A stretch of 64,000 nucleotides of DNA from Brevundimonas halotolerans (GTDB taxonomy: Bacteria > Pseudomonadota > Alphaproteobacteria > Caulobacterales > Caulobacteraceae). The notes beneath the pieces were generated by a model that did no database searches, had not been told where the DNA came from, and worked only from the letters and a program-made list of their open reading frames with translations. Shown one piece after another: positions 9,025-17,891 of the stretch. Each line of letters begins with the position of its first letter. Within the stretch, counting starts at the first letter, position 1. The stretch spans positions 1-64,000 of the forward strand of contig NZ_QTTA01000020.1 in assembly GCF_003730275.1 (NCBI RefSeq), in the 5' to 3' direction. The position numbers were made by a program, and so were the translations under genes.

Positions 9025-9387
9025 TCAGCCAGTCGGAGCGTTGGCGCCATCGCCGGACGACCGGTCGTCTCCGGTGTTCTTGACGGGGCCGTTTCCCGGC
9101 AGGGCGGCAGGCTGTTTTGCACCCGCAGCATCCCGACCCATGCGGGTGAGGTCCGCATTGATCGCGTCGGAGTCCGGGTCAATGTCCGAGCCCGAGGCCG
9201 AGCCGCCCCGCAGCGACCCGGCCCGGGTATCCGAGCCGGAATCGCTGCCGCTCAGGGCATTGTCGAGATGGGCCTGATCGAGGCTGTCGGACAGGGCGTC
9301 GGGCTGGTGGCCCAGATCGGTGCGCTCGCCCATGGCCTTGGCCTCACGGCCCTCGTCGGTCTCGGGAGTTTGGTCGGGATCGGCCAT
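9025..9387 (-). CDS. Hypothetical Ser/Asp/Gly-rich protein
   Basis: This 120-aa acidic protein has no signal peptide or membrane segment. Its centre carries Ser-Asp-Gly repeats (SGSDSGSDTRAG, GSASGSDIDPDSD) and it looks disordered. ATG 9387 begins MADPDQTPETDEGREAK and has GGAGG upstream at a rather long 11-base gap. No family is recognised. Codon composition and the plausible start favour a real gene, but with low certainty. Confidence 0.45.
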   Translation of the reverse strand: MADPDQTPETDEGREAKAMGERTDLGHQPDALSDSLDQAHLDNALSGSDSGSDTRAGSLRGGSASGSDIDPDSDAINADLTRMGRDAAGAKQPAALPGNGPVKNTGDDRSSGDGANAPTG

Positions 9388-9473
9388 CTGCGGTCTTGCC
9401 TCCATTGCAGAGGATAAGCGCCAGCAGACGGCCAAGGTTCCCGGAATCGCTCGGGGGCAGCAGTCGGGGCCGA

Positions 9474-10526
9474 TCAGGCCTCGAACAGCTTTTGCCAGCG
9501 GCGCTTCTCGCGGTTCTTCCAGGCGCCGCGGTGCCAGGCGTCCGAGCCGATCAAGGGCACGACGGTGGTCGCTTCTGCAAAGACCATCTGCTCGTGGGTG
9601 GTCTGGACCTTGCCCCAGCTGGCGGCCTCCTTGAGGGTCGAGGACGAGCAGGCGCCGTCGCGGACATCGGCGACCGTGATTTGCACGGCATAGCGGTGCA
9701 TCTCGGCCTCGACGCCGAGGATTTCGGCACAGACGACCGTGTCCTGGGCGAAGTTCTTGGGCACGCCGCCGCCCACCATGAACAGGCCGGTGACGCCCGC
9801 CGCGATCTTGATGTCGGTCAGTTCGCGGAAGTCGGCGATGGCGTCCAGCATCATATAGGGCTGACCGGCGGCCGCGCGTTCCTTCTGGTGCTTGACCAGA
9901 CCAAAGCCGGCCGAGCTGTCGACGAAGGCCGGGCAGAAGATCGGCACGCCCTCTTCATAGGCGGTCTGGATCAGCGAGCCGGGCTTTTTGGCGTTCCCTT
10001 CGCTGAGCCACTTGCCCATTTCCCAGATGAACTCACGCGAGGAATAGCCGCGCGGCTCGAGGCGGTTGGCGATCTCGAGGATGGTGTGATCGCAGGCCTG
10101 GAGCTCTTCCTCGTCGATATAGGTGTCGTAGATCCGGTCGATGTAGTTGTCGCGCAGGACGTTGTCGTCCACCTCGCCGGCGGCCTGATAGTGTTTGAAG
10201 CCGAGCGCCTCGAAGAAATCCATGTCGACGATCGAGGCGCCGGTGGCGACCACGGCGTCGATCATGCCGAACTTCACCATGTCGCGGTACACATGCATGC
10301 AGCCGCCGGCCGAGGTCGAGCCGGCCAGGATCAGCCACGGCGAGCAGTCCTTGTCTTCCAGCGCCATGTTGAAGATGTCGGCGGCGCGGGCCGTGTCGCG
10401 CGACGAGAAGCTCATCTTGCGCATGGCGTCGATGATCGGCCGGGCGTCGAAGGACGTGATGTCGATGTGCTCGACGGTGTTCTGCAGCAGCTGGGCCTTG
10501 GTGTTCGGCGTGACGGATGCGTTCAT
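9474..10526 (-). CDS. Deoxyhypusine synthase-like protein (possible homospermidine synthase)
   Basis: This 350-aa protein belongs to the deoxyhypusine synthase family, NAD-dependent enzymes that transfer the aminobutyl group of spermidine. The Lys that forms the enzyme-substrate imine is kept in ASWGK (Lys306), and GSTSAGG, MVGGGVPKN and FAEATTVVPL are visible. Bacteria have no eIF5A, so a small-molecule acceptor such as putrescine, giving homospermidine, is the likely role; this is inferred from relatives and from the neighbours. ATG 10526 has AGGGA upstream; the ATG at 10544 has none. It lies 102 bases downstream of the decarboxylase gene on the same strand, with a hairpin between them. Confidence 0.85.
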   Translation of the reverse strand: MNASVTPNTKAQLLQNTVEHIDITSFDARPIIDAMRKMSFSSRDTARAADIFNMALEDKDCSPWLILAGSTSAGGCMHVYRDMVKFGMIDAVVATGASIVDMDFFEALGFKHYQAAGEVDDNVLRDNYIDRIYDTYIDEEELQACDHTILEIANRLEPRGYSSREFIWEMGKWLSEGNAKKPGSLIQTAYEEGVPIFCPAFVDSSAGFGLVKHQKERAAAGQPYMMLDAIADFRELTDIKIAAGVTGLFMVGGGVPKNFAQDTVVCAEILGVEAEMHRYAVQITVADVRDGACSSSTLKEAASWGKVQTTHEQMVFAEATTVVPLIGSDAWHRGAWKNREKRRWQKLFEA

Positions 10527-10573
10527 TTCAGCGGTTTCCCTCATGATTTGAGCGCCCGTCCGCGAATAGGAAA

Positions 10574-10603
10574 CAGCGGCCCGGACGGAGCGACGGGCCG
10601 CTG
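10574..10603 (-). terminator. Hairpin between the decarboxylase and the DHS-like gene
   Basis: A perfect 10-bp stem (CAGCGGCCCG, 10574-10583, with 10594-10603) and a 10-nt loop are followed on the minus strand by TTTCC. It could attenuate or terminate transcription between the two polyamine genes. The T tract is short. Confidence 0.5.
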
Positions 10604-10628
10604 CTTATACCAGTGTCTGTGTGGCAGT

Positions 10629-11894
10629 TCAGCGTCGCCGCTGTTTGCGCTGTCCGGCCTTGCCCTTGGGACGGCTGAAACGAACGACCTTGCGGGCCTG
10701 TTCCTCGGCCGAGGTGCGCACGGTCGGGATCGACCGGGGCGCCAGACCGTAGAGCGAGGCCATGGGGGCGTCCTCGACCATGGCGATGTCGTGCACGCCA
10801 TAGCCGTTGAAGCCGGTCGACATGGCCACCCCATAGGCGCCCAGCATGCCGATCTCGATATAGTCGCCTTCGCGGATATCGGCGGGCAGATAGAAGGGCC
10901 CGGGCATGTGGTCGATGGAATCGCAGGTCGGGCCGTAGAAGCGGAACGGCTTGAGGTCGGTCGAGGCCGATGCGTCACGCACCAGCTTGACCGGGAAGGG
11001 CCAGCGGGAGTGGGTCGCGTCGAACAGCGAGCCGTAGGAGCCGTCGTTCAGATACAGGGCATCGCCCTTGCGCAGTTCGACCTGACACAGGATCGAGCTG
11101 GACTCGGCGACCAGGGCCCGGCCGGGTTCGCACCACAGCTCGGTGGTCTCGGAGACCGGCATCTCGTTGAAGCCGCGGTGGATGGCGTCGGCGTATTCCT
11201 GCATGTCCGGCGGGACCATGCCCGGATAGACCGAGGGGAAGCCGCCGCCGACATCGACGATGTCGACGAACACGCCGGCGCGGCTGATCGAGCGGCCGAC
11301 CTGGGCCATGGCGGCCTCATAGGCGGACGGGCGCATGCACTGCGAGCCGACGTGGAAGCTGACGCCCATCAGCCCGTCTTTGACCGCCTGACGCACAGCC
11401 AGCAGCAGGGACGGGGCCTGATCCGGCGAGACGCCGAACTTGCCCGACAGGGTATAGGCGGCGCCATCGGCCGAGACGGCCATGCGCACGATCAGGTTGA
11501 GGTCGGCGGCCTGACCGGTGGCGTCCAGGATCTTGTGTAGCTCCTCGACGCAATCCAGCGAGAAGGTGCGGACGCCGTGGTCGAAATAGGCACGGGTGAT
11601 CGCCGCGCGGCTCTTGACCGGGTGCATGAAGGCCAGACGTGCGTCGGGGCTGACCGAACGGACCAGTTCGATCTCGGCCAGCGAAGCCACGTCAAAGGCG
11701 GTGACGCCCGCCTCGACCAGGGTCTCGATGACCCAGCGCGACGGATTCGCCTTCACCGCATAGAAGACGTCAGCCTTTAGATTGTCCTGGAACCAGCGCG
11801 CCGCTACGGAAACTGAACGCGGCCGCACGAGGGCGACGGGACGTTCAGGGGACCGCTCACGGACCAGGTCCAGGGGAATTTGGTACGTGCGCAA
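10629..11894 (-). CDS. Fold-III PLP-dependent ornithine/lysine decarboxylase
   Basis: This 421-aa enzyme makes a diamine (putrescine or cadaverine) by decarboxylating ornithine or lysine. Residues of the alanine-racemase-fold decarboxylases are visible: Lys48 for PLP (FYAVKAN), HVGSQ at 181, the phosphate-binding GGG at 216-218, CEPGRA, and the active-site Cys324 in the CDS motif, which marks the ornithine/lysine branch rather than diaminopimelate decarboxylase. TTG 11894 is the start, with AGGGGG nine bases upstream; no ATG or GTG fits. The C-terminus is unusually basic (KGKAGQRKQRRR). With aguAB and the DHS-like gene it forms a polyamine cluster. Confidence 0.9.
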   Translation of the reverse strand: MRTYQIPLDLVRERSPERPVALVRPRSVSVAARWFQDNLKADVFYAVKANPSRWVIETLVEAGVTAFDVASLAEIELVRSVSPDARLAFMHPVKSRAAITRAYFDHGVRTFSLDCVEELHKILDATGQAADLNLIVRMAVSADGAAYTLSGKFGVSPDQAPSLLLAVRQAVKDGLMGVSFHVGSQCMRPSAYEAAMAQVGRSISRAGVFVDIVDVGGGFPSVYPGMVPPDMQEYADAIHRGFNEMPVSETTELWCEPGRALVAESSSILCQVELRKGDALYLNDGSYGSLFDATHSRWPFPVKLVRDASASTDLKPFRFYGPTCDSIDHMPGPFYLPADIREGDYIEIGMLGAYGVAMSTGFNGYGVHDIAMVEDAPMASLYGLAPRSIPTVRTSAEEQARKVVRFSRPKGKAGQRKQRRR

Positions 11895-12103
11895 TTCACG
11901 TAACCCCCTGCAAATTGTTAACCCAGACCGGCGTTAGCGGCGCAAGCATAGGACCTACGGGGTCCGCCGGAACCCGCGATATGGGGAAAACGCAGTGTCA
12001 TGTAAAGCGGTAATTTCGTGGCGGTTTCGCCGGGATCGCTTGCAGGGCGGGGCCCGAGACCGCATTCAGGGGGCCACGGGGGCAGCATGAGGGGCATGGA
12101 CAG

Positions 12104-12853
12104 ATGACGGCCGATACGCTGCGCGACTTCCTGCGCGGACTGGGCATTGCCGCGCTGGCGGGGCTGGTGCTGGCGCTGAGCGGGGCGTTCAGCGACCCTG
12201 CTCTGTCGCTGTGGCACCGGATTGCCTATTGGGTGCCGCTGATGGTGCTGGGCGGGCTGTGGGGCCACGTCTGTGGCTACCTGGTCGAGCGGTTCCTCGA
12301 TCTGGATGACCGGCCGTGGGTAATGGTCGGGGTGCTGACGGCCCTGATGTTCGGGCCGATCCTGCTGATGGTGTGGCTGGCCACCGGCCTGTTTTTCGAG
12401 GGGCGGATCTATCCGCTATCGGCCATGCTCTATCTGGTGGCGCCGGTGCTGAGCATCACGGGAGCGATGAGTGCCATCAATGTCTTCATCACCCGGGCCC
12501 GCACGGTCCAGACGCACGAGGCCGCGGCCGGCCAGGTGCCGGCGCGGTTCCTCGATCGCCTGCCGTCCAGGCTGAGGGGCGCGCGGCTGATCGCGGTGCA
12601 GTCCGAGGACCATTATCTGCGCCTGCACACCGACCGGGGCTCGGACCTGATCCTGATGCGGCTGGCCGATGCGCTTTCCGAGCTGGAGGGGCTGGAGGGG
12701 GCCCAGACCCATCGCAGCTGGTGGGTGGCCCGCGATGCCGTCCGGGACGTGGCGCGCGGGGACGGGCGGGCGACCCTGACGCTGGACGGCGGGCTGAGCG
12801 TGCCCGTCAGCCGCCGCCATGCCCGCGCACTCAGGGCCGCCGGCTGGTACTGA
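12104..12853 (+). CDS. Membrane-anchored LytTR-family transcriptional regulator
   Basis: This 249-aa protein has four hydrophobic segments in its first 130 residues (roughly 11-30, 40-60, 72-95 and 103-125), then a LytTR DNA-binding domain from about residue 150 (ARLIAVQSEDHYLRLHT, LPV-like VSRRHARALR at the end). Such proteins combine a membrane sensor and a DNA-binding output without a kinase. The ligand and targets are unknown. ATG 12104 has GAGGGG upstream. It converges on the carotenoid oxygenase gene with one base between the stops, so no terminator separates them. Confidence 0.85.
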   Translation: MTADTLRDFLRGLGIAALAGLVLALSGAFSDPALSLWHRIAYWVPLMVLGGLWGHVCGYLVERFLDLDDRPWVMVGVLTALMFGPILLMVWLATGLFFEGRIYPLSAMLYLVAPVLSITGAMSAINVFITRARTVQTHEAAAGQVPARFLDRLPSRLRGARLIAVQSEDHYLRLHTDRGSDLILMRLADALSELEGLEGAQTHRSWWVARDAVRDVARGDGRATLTLDGGLSVPVSRRHARALRAAGWY

Positions 12854-12854
12854 G

Positions 12855-14330
12855 TCAGTCCGCCCAGATGCCGTGGAAGCCGGCGGGCAGGGCCGTGTGC
12901 GAGCGCCAGCTGGCCACCGGGCCGTCCGACAGGCGGGCCATGTCCAGCACATGCAGTTCGGTGGTGCGGGCCTTGAGATTGATGGTCGGGCCGACCAGCC
13001 AGGCGGCATCCTCGGCGTCCTGACCCGGCTTGGGCACCACCACCATCTCCTCGACGACGTGATCGGGGCCAAAGTCGTACTGGTGCGCCTGACCGGTCGA
13101 CCAGTCGTGCAGGCCGATGGCTGTGGCGAACGGGCGGTCGGGGCTCTCGCCCGCCGTGTGCAGGCTGAAGCGGCGGGGTTGGCCGGCGCGGCGCGGGTCG
13201 CTGCGCGGGAATTCGGCGACCACAGTGGTGCGATCCAGACGGGCGCTGCCATCCGGTGAGAGGACGGCGAGGGCGAGGCGGGCAGGCTCTCCGCCCAACG
13301 GCACGCCGTTCAGGATCTCGGTCGCGCCGGTCGCGGCAAAGCGCATGTCGGCATGGGCGCACACATCGAAGCGGATCGTGCCGCCCGCCTCTTCCCAGGC
13401 GTCGCCCAGATGGAAGAAGCCAAAGTCGGGCAGGTCGAACAGGCGGCGGCTGTCGAGGTTGTCCTTGTCCAGCACCAGCACCTGGGTGCCGGTTCCGGCC
13501 TGCCAGTCGAAGGCGGCCGAAAAGGGCATGGTCTGGCGGACCTGCACCCAGGGCTGGAGCACGATCACCAGATGACGGGCGGTGGCGGTGAAGTCGTGGA
13601 TGTAAGAGGCGCGCGGCAGGGGGACGACGCTGGCGTTCTCGAGCGTGCCATCGGCGGCCAGACGCCAGACGATGGCCTGGGCCCCGTTCATGCCGAGGTT
13701 CCAGATGCGACCGTCCGGCTCGACCCGGGGGTGGGCGAGGAAGGGCATGCCCTTCAGGTCGTCCCGCAGGGTGACGAAGCCCCTGGTCTCCAGCGTGCCG
13801 GCATCCATCGCCATGGGGGAGCCCGCTTCCCACAAGGCCCAGACATCGTCGCCCACCTTGAGCATGGAGGTATTGGCGGCATTGGCGTCGTCGTTCGAGC
13901 CGATCTCGGCACGCGGATCGGCCGGGGTGCCGAAGCCGGGCATGACCATGGCGTCCAGCCGGGTTTCCTGACGGCGCTTGGGCGTGTCGGCAAAGCGGGC
14001 GGCCAGCGTCGCCTCGCCATCCGAGACGCTGAATTTGCGGATCAGGCCGTCGCCGTCGAACCAGTGTTCAGCCGAGCCGCCCGGTCGGCGGAACTTGGCC
14101 GGGCCGTTGCGATAGAGGGCGCCTTCCAGCCCCGCCGGAGCCCGGCCGTGAATCCGGGTCAGACGATGGGGGGCGATGTCACCCTCGACGTCACGGGTCA
14201 CCAGTCCCCAGTCGGTGGCGACGGCATCCTGGGCGGTCAGCAGGCGGGCGGCCTCGGCCACATCGGGGGTCAGGACGCTGCTGCCCATGGCGGCGGCACC
14301 CAGCAGGAAGGATCGGCGGGACGGGATCAT
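12855..14330 (-). CDS. Carotenoid oxygenase family protein, Tat-exported
   Basis: This 490-aa protein is a carotenoid cleavage oxygenase-type enzyme: a seven-bladed propeller with a non-haem Fe(II) held by four histidines, seen here as His200 (FLAHPR), His245 (YIHDF), His307 (FFHLGD) and His486 (FHGIWAD). Members split carotenoids, stilbenes or lignin-derived alkenes with O2. The N-terminus SRRSFLLGAAAMG is a twin-arginine signal, so it is probably periplasmic. ATG 14330 has GGAG upstream and puts the signal at the start. The substrate cannot be told from sequence. The DUF2141 gene upstream is 29 bases away and likely co-transcribed. Confidence 0.88.
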   Translation of the reverse strand: MIPSRRSFLLGAAAMGSSVLTPDVAEAARLLTAQDAVATDWGLVTRDVEGDIAPHRLTRIHGRAPAGLEGALYRNGPAKFRRPGGSAEHWFDGDGLIRKFSVSDGEATLAARFADTPKRRQETRLDAMVMPGFGTPADPRAEIGSNDDANAANTSMLKVGDDVWALWEAGSPMAMDAGTLETRGFVTLRDDLKGMPFLAHPRVEPDGRIWNLGMNGAQAIVWRLAADGTLENASVVPLPRASYIHDFTATARHLVIVLQPWVQVRQTMPFSAAFDWQAGTGTQVLVLDKDNLDSRRLFDLPDFGFFHLGDAWEEAGGTIRFDVCAHADMRFAATGATEILNGVPLGGEPARLALAVLSPDGSARLDRTTVVAEFPRSDPRRAGQPRRFSLHTAGESPDRPFATAIGLHDWSTGQAHQYDFGPDHVVEEMVVVPKPGQDAEDAAWLVGPTINLKARTTELHVLDMARLSDGPVASWRSHTALPAGFHGIWAD

Positions 14331-14359
14331 GGCGGGTCTCCGGATTTCAGGGGTTCGGA

Positions 14360-14788
14360 TCAGCGCAGGCTGATGGTCTGGACGACGGCGCCGTTCACAT
14401 TGAAGCGGGCACGGTCCCAACTGGCCGGACCCATGTTGCCGCGCGCATTGTTGGAGAAGGCATAGGGTTCGACCGGCATGCCAAACAGGTTGGTGTTCAT
14501 TTCACCATCGTCGTTGATGTCGTAGAACGACCGCATCGCGTAGGAACCGGGTGCCAGCCCTTCGAAGGTGACGCTGACGGTTTCAGCGGTGACAGGCACC
14601 ACCCGGGAGGCGACGGACTGGTCACGGTTGTAGCCTTCGCCAGAACTGAACAGGGCCACCATGACCGTGCCGCCGGTGCGACCGGTTTCGAACTGGAAGG
14701 TGACGCTGGAGTCCTGTGCCCGGGCCTGGGGAGCGAAGGCGGCGGTGCTGACAAGGGCGGCGGCGATCAGGGCGATACGGATCTTCAT
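14360..14788 (-). CDS. DUF2141 domain secreted protein
   Basis: This 142-aa protein has a signal peptide (residues 1-24, ending ARA-QDS) and a DUF2141 beta-sandwich domain with GGTVMVALFSSGEGY, SYAMRSFYDINDDGEMNTNL and FGMPVEPYAFSNNARG, all typical of that family. Function is unknown; members often neighbour carotenoid-related genes in proteobacteria, which fits the adjacent carotenoid oxygenase. ATG 14788 starts the signal peptide. Confidence 0.85.
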   Translation of the reverse strand: MKIRIALIAAALVSTAAFAPQARAQDSSVTFQFETGRTGGTVMVALFSSGEGYNRDQSVASRVVPVTAETVSVTFEGLAPGSYAMRSFYDINDDGEMNTNLFGMPVEPYAFSNNARGNMGPASWDRARFNVNGAVVQTISLR

Positions 14789-14972
14789 GGCGGTCTCTCC
14801 GGTCAGGTCAGGAGCGGTGCGCTCCGTGGATGACCAGACCCTGAGCCGGTGCTGCCCGGCCCGCCACTGCACTTACGGAAACCGCCGCGCCGCCTTCGCC
14901 AACGGACAGGTCAAATCCGCGCGCGGCGGTTGGCGATACGCGAACGGACAGCCGGTTTCGGGCGCGGTGCCG

Positions 14973-15428
14973 TCAGTCGTCCTCGATGCGGTCGATGTCG
15001 TCGTCGGTCAGGCCGAAGTGGTGGCCGATCTCGTGGATCAACACATGGGCGATCAGGTCGGAGAGGCCGACGTCGCCGCGCTCGCACCACTCATCCAGAA
15101 TGGGCCGCCGGTAAAGAAAGATGCGCGAGGGCTCGGCCGCCGGTCCCATCTCGTCGCGCCGTCCGACATCGACGCCGAAGTAGAGACCGGTCAGCTCGAA
15201 GGGTTCCTCCATGCCCAGCGCCTCGAGCGTTTCGGCATCGGCGAAGTCATCGACCCGGAGGACGACGTCCTGCGACAGGCCGCGAAACGGCTCGGGCAGG
15301 GCGTCCAGCGCCGCGCGCGCCACGGCGGCGAAATCGTCGAGCGAGGGGGCGACGGGATTGTCGCTCCAGAGCGAGGTGGGGGAGGATTTGGCAGGGGACA
15401 GGGGGTGGTCTCCGGACCGCACGGGCAT
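14973..15428 (-). CDS. Metallopeptidase family protein (zincin-like)
   Basis: This 151-aa protein carries the zinc-protease motif HEIGHH at residues 132-137, near the C-terminus, as in the small minimal-zincin family of bacteria. It has no signal peptide, so it acts in the cytoplasm if active. The body contains LPEPFRGLSQDVVLRVDDFAD and the family's LTGLYFG and RIFLYRRPILDEW blocks. The start is uncertain: ATG 15428 has no clear Shine-Dalgarno site, while earlier in-frame codons give an unlikely N-terminus. It is divergent from divL, 79 bases away. Confidence 0.8.
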   Translation of the reverse strand: MPVRSGDHPLSPAKSSPTSLWSDNPVAPSLDDFAAVARAALDALPEPFRGLSQDVVLRVDDFADAETLEALGMEEPFELTGLYFGVDVGRRDEMGPAAEPSRIFLYRRPILDEWCERGDVGLSDLIAHVLIHEIGHHFGLTDDDIDRIEDD

Positions 15429-15507
15429 GGCGGTGCAAGCGGGCCATCTTGGGGTATGGTGAACGAGCGAATCAAGCCGCCGGGTCGGGTCTTTGGCGGA
15501 GGGAGGA

Positions 15508-17859
15508 ATGGCAAGCGTGATCGCCGGTGCGGACATCGCCTATGTGGCCACCGTGGGGGCTGCCGGTCTGGCGCTGGCGGTCAGTGCCTGGGCGTGGCGT
15601 CTGGATGCCCGCGCCCGTCGCAGCGAGGCCGCGCTGGAAGCCGAGCTTGAGGCCCGCGCCGACCTGATTGCCACCCGCGATGCCTGTCTGGCGCTGATGC
15701 GCGAGGTCCGGGTCCAGATTCTGGGCAATGCCGACGGTGAACTGCGGGCCGGTCAGGTGTTCGGCGATCCCGACCTGATCGCGACCCTGACCCAGGCCGA
15801 TCAGGCGGCGGGCGATGTGTTGATCGCGCGGGTGCGGGACGCCGATGCCGCGCGGCTGAAGGCGCTGGTCCAGTCGGGTGTGGCCTTTGATCTGGCGCTT
15901 CAGACCGACGCCGGAGTCTGGCGGATCGAGGGCCGGGCGTTGGCCGGCTCGGCCTGGCTGCGGTTCACCGATGCCGAGATTTCGGCCGGTCTGGGCACCG
16001 GCGAGAGTGCCGCGGGCCTGCTGGCCGATGCCTCACCGGTGCCGACCTGGGTCGTGGACTCCACCGGACGTCTGGCCTGGGCCAACCGGGCCTGGCTGGC
16101 GGCGGTCAAGGCCGGCAGTCTGGAAGACGCCCTGCAACGGCAACTGACCTTTGACCGGGGGGCCGACGCCATCGTCGCCGACGCCCTGCGGCAGGGAACC
16201 CGGCAGGAAGGCTTCCGCTGGACCGCCACCGACGGGCGCCGCAAGGCCTGGCGCGTGCTGGCCGAGCCCAGCGTCGGCGGCGGGGCGGTCACCGCCTTTG
16301 CCATCGAAATGACCGAGGCCGAGGAGACGCGCGACACCCTGCGTCGCCACGTCGAGGCCCATGACGAGACGCTGAACCATCTGGCCGATGCGGTGGCCAT
16401 CTTTGGCCCGTCCAAGCGGCTGGCCTTTCACAATACGGCCTTCCAGACCCTGTTCGATCTGGACCCGGCGTGGCTGGACGAGCGGCCGACCCATGCGGAG
16501 CTGCTGGACCGGCTACGCCAGCGTCGGCTGCTGCCCGAGGTGATCGACTATGCCGGCTGGCGGGCGCGCGAGCTGGAATTCTATGGCGCGACCGAGGCCA
16601 CGCCCGACGACAGCTGGTCCCTGCCCGACGGGCGGACGCTCAGGGTGGTGCGCCAGCCGCACCCGCTGGGCGGCATATTGCTGATCTTCTCGGACATCAC
16701 CGATGAGCTGAACCTGCGCAGCCTCTTCAACGGCCAGCTCCAGGTGCAGCGGGCGACGCTGGACAAGCTGAACGATGCGGTGGCGGTGTTCGGCTCGGAC
16801 GGGCGGCTGAGGCTGCACAATGAGGCCTTTTCCACCTTCTGGGGGCCGTCGGCGCACCGGTTCGACCCGCAGGCCGATTTCGAGACGGTGGCCGAGACCT
16901 GTCGCAAGGTGCTGCCCGATGCCGGGCTGTGGCTGGGGCTGAAGGCGCGCGTCGCCGACCCCGATCCCGAGAGCCGCGTGGCCGTCTCGGGCGAGGGTCG
17001 GACGGTCGACGGGCGCATCGCCGCCTGGCAAACCCGGCCCCTGCCGGACGGGGCGACGCTGGTGGCCTTTTCCGATGTGACGGCCCAGCGGGCGCTGGAG
17101 CAGGCCCTGGCCGAGCGCGAAGCGGCGCTGGCCGAGAGCCAGGCGCTGAAGCGGGAGTTCGTCGGCAGTGTCTCGTACGAACTGCGGACGCCGCTGACGA
17201 CCATTGTCGGCTATTCCGAGCTGCTGGAGGCCTCGGGCGAGCTGCCGGATCGCAGCCGCCAGCATGCGGGGGCCATCCGCATCGCCGCGACCCAGCTGGC
17301 GCGCTCGATCGACGATGTGCTGGACATGGCCCAGATCGATGCGGGCGAGATGGACCTGTCGATCCAGCCGATCCGTCTGGCGGACCTGTTGACCGAGGCG
17401 GCCGAGGCTGTGCGGGCGCGGATCGAGGGACGCGGGGCGCGGCTGACGGTCAATATCCCGCGCGGCATTGGCGAGATTGAGGCCGATCGCACCCGCGTGG
17501 CCCAGGCGCTGGATCACCTGCTGGACAATGCCGCCCGGGCGGTCTCCGAAGGCGGGCTGGTGACGCTGGAGGCGGTGGCCGGCGAGGGCGAGGTGCGGTT
17601 GCGCGTTTCCGATACCGGGCGTGGCATCCCCTATCACCTGCAGCCCCATGTGTTTGACCGGTTCGTGCGACGCGAGCGCGGGGGGCCGGGCGTCGGTCTG
17701 GCCCTGACCAAGGCGCTGGTTGAGCTGCACGGCGGCTGGGCCGAGGTCGAGAGCGTGCCGGGCGAGGGGGCGACCTTCAGCCTGCACCTGCCGCGCATGG
17801 TGGCAGCGGCCCCGGCCGACGATCTGGAACGCTTTGACACGGCGGGCCCGGCTCACTAA
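15508..17859 (+). CDS. divL: DivL-type PAS-domain histidine-kinase homologue with Tyr at the phospho site
   Basis: This 783-aa protein has one N-terminal membrane segment (about 6-28), several PAS-like regions, a dimerisation helix and an ATPase domain (DNAARAV, SDTGRGIP, GVGLALTKAL). The H-box reads SVSYELRTPLT: Tyr557 stands where kinases have His. This is the hallmark of Caulobacter DivL (Tyr550), which signals from DivK to the CckA kinase and so controls CtrA and asymmetric division. Membership rests on that residue, the architecture and the length (769 aa in Caulobacter). ATG 15508 has a strong GGAGGGAGG upstream. The HAD gene follows after 32 bases. Confidence 0.88.
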   Translation: MASVIAGADIAYVATVGAAGLALAVSAWAWRLDARARRSEAALEAELEARADLIATRDACLALMREVRVQILGNADGELRAGQVFGDPDLIATLTQADQAAGDVLIARVRDADAARLKALVQSGVAFDLALQTDAGVWRIEGRALAGSAWLRFTDAEISAGLGTGESAAGLLADASPVPTWVVDSTGRLAWANRAWLAAVKAGSLEDALQRQLTFDRGADAIVADALRQGTRQEGFRWTATDGRRKAWRVLAEPSVGGGAVTAFAIEMTEAEETRDTLRRHVEAHDETLNHLADAVAIFGPSKRLAFHNTAFQTLFDLDPAWLDERPTHAELLDRLRQRRLLPEVIDYAGWRARELEFYGATEATPDDSWSLPDGRTLRVVRQPHPLGGILLIFSDITDELNLRSLFNGQLQVQRATLDKLNDAVAVFGSDGRLRLHNEAFSTFWGPSAHRFDPQADFETVAETCRKVLPDAGLWLGLKARVADPDPESRVAVSGEGRTVDGRIAAWQTRPLPDGATLVAFSDVTAQRALEQALAEREAALAESQALKREFVGSVSYELRTPLTTIVGYSELLEASGELPDRSRQHAGAIRIAATQLARSIDDVLDMAQIDAGEMDLSIQPIRLADLLTEAAEAVRARIEGRGARLTVNIPRGIGEIEADRTRVAQALDHLLDNAARAVSEGGLVTLEAVAGEGEVRLRVSDTGRGIPYHLQPHVFDRFVRRERGGPGVGLALTKALVELHGGWAEVESVPGEGATFSLHLPRMVAAAPADDLERFDTAGPAH

Positions 17860-17891
17860 CCCGTCGCGGCACCGCTGCCGAGGGAAAGACC

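Noticed and set aside
9396-11540. A 714-codon plus-strand frame across the DHS-like and decarboxylase genes
   Set aside because: It crosses two recognisable genes and has no motif of its own.
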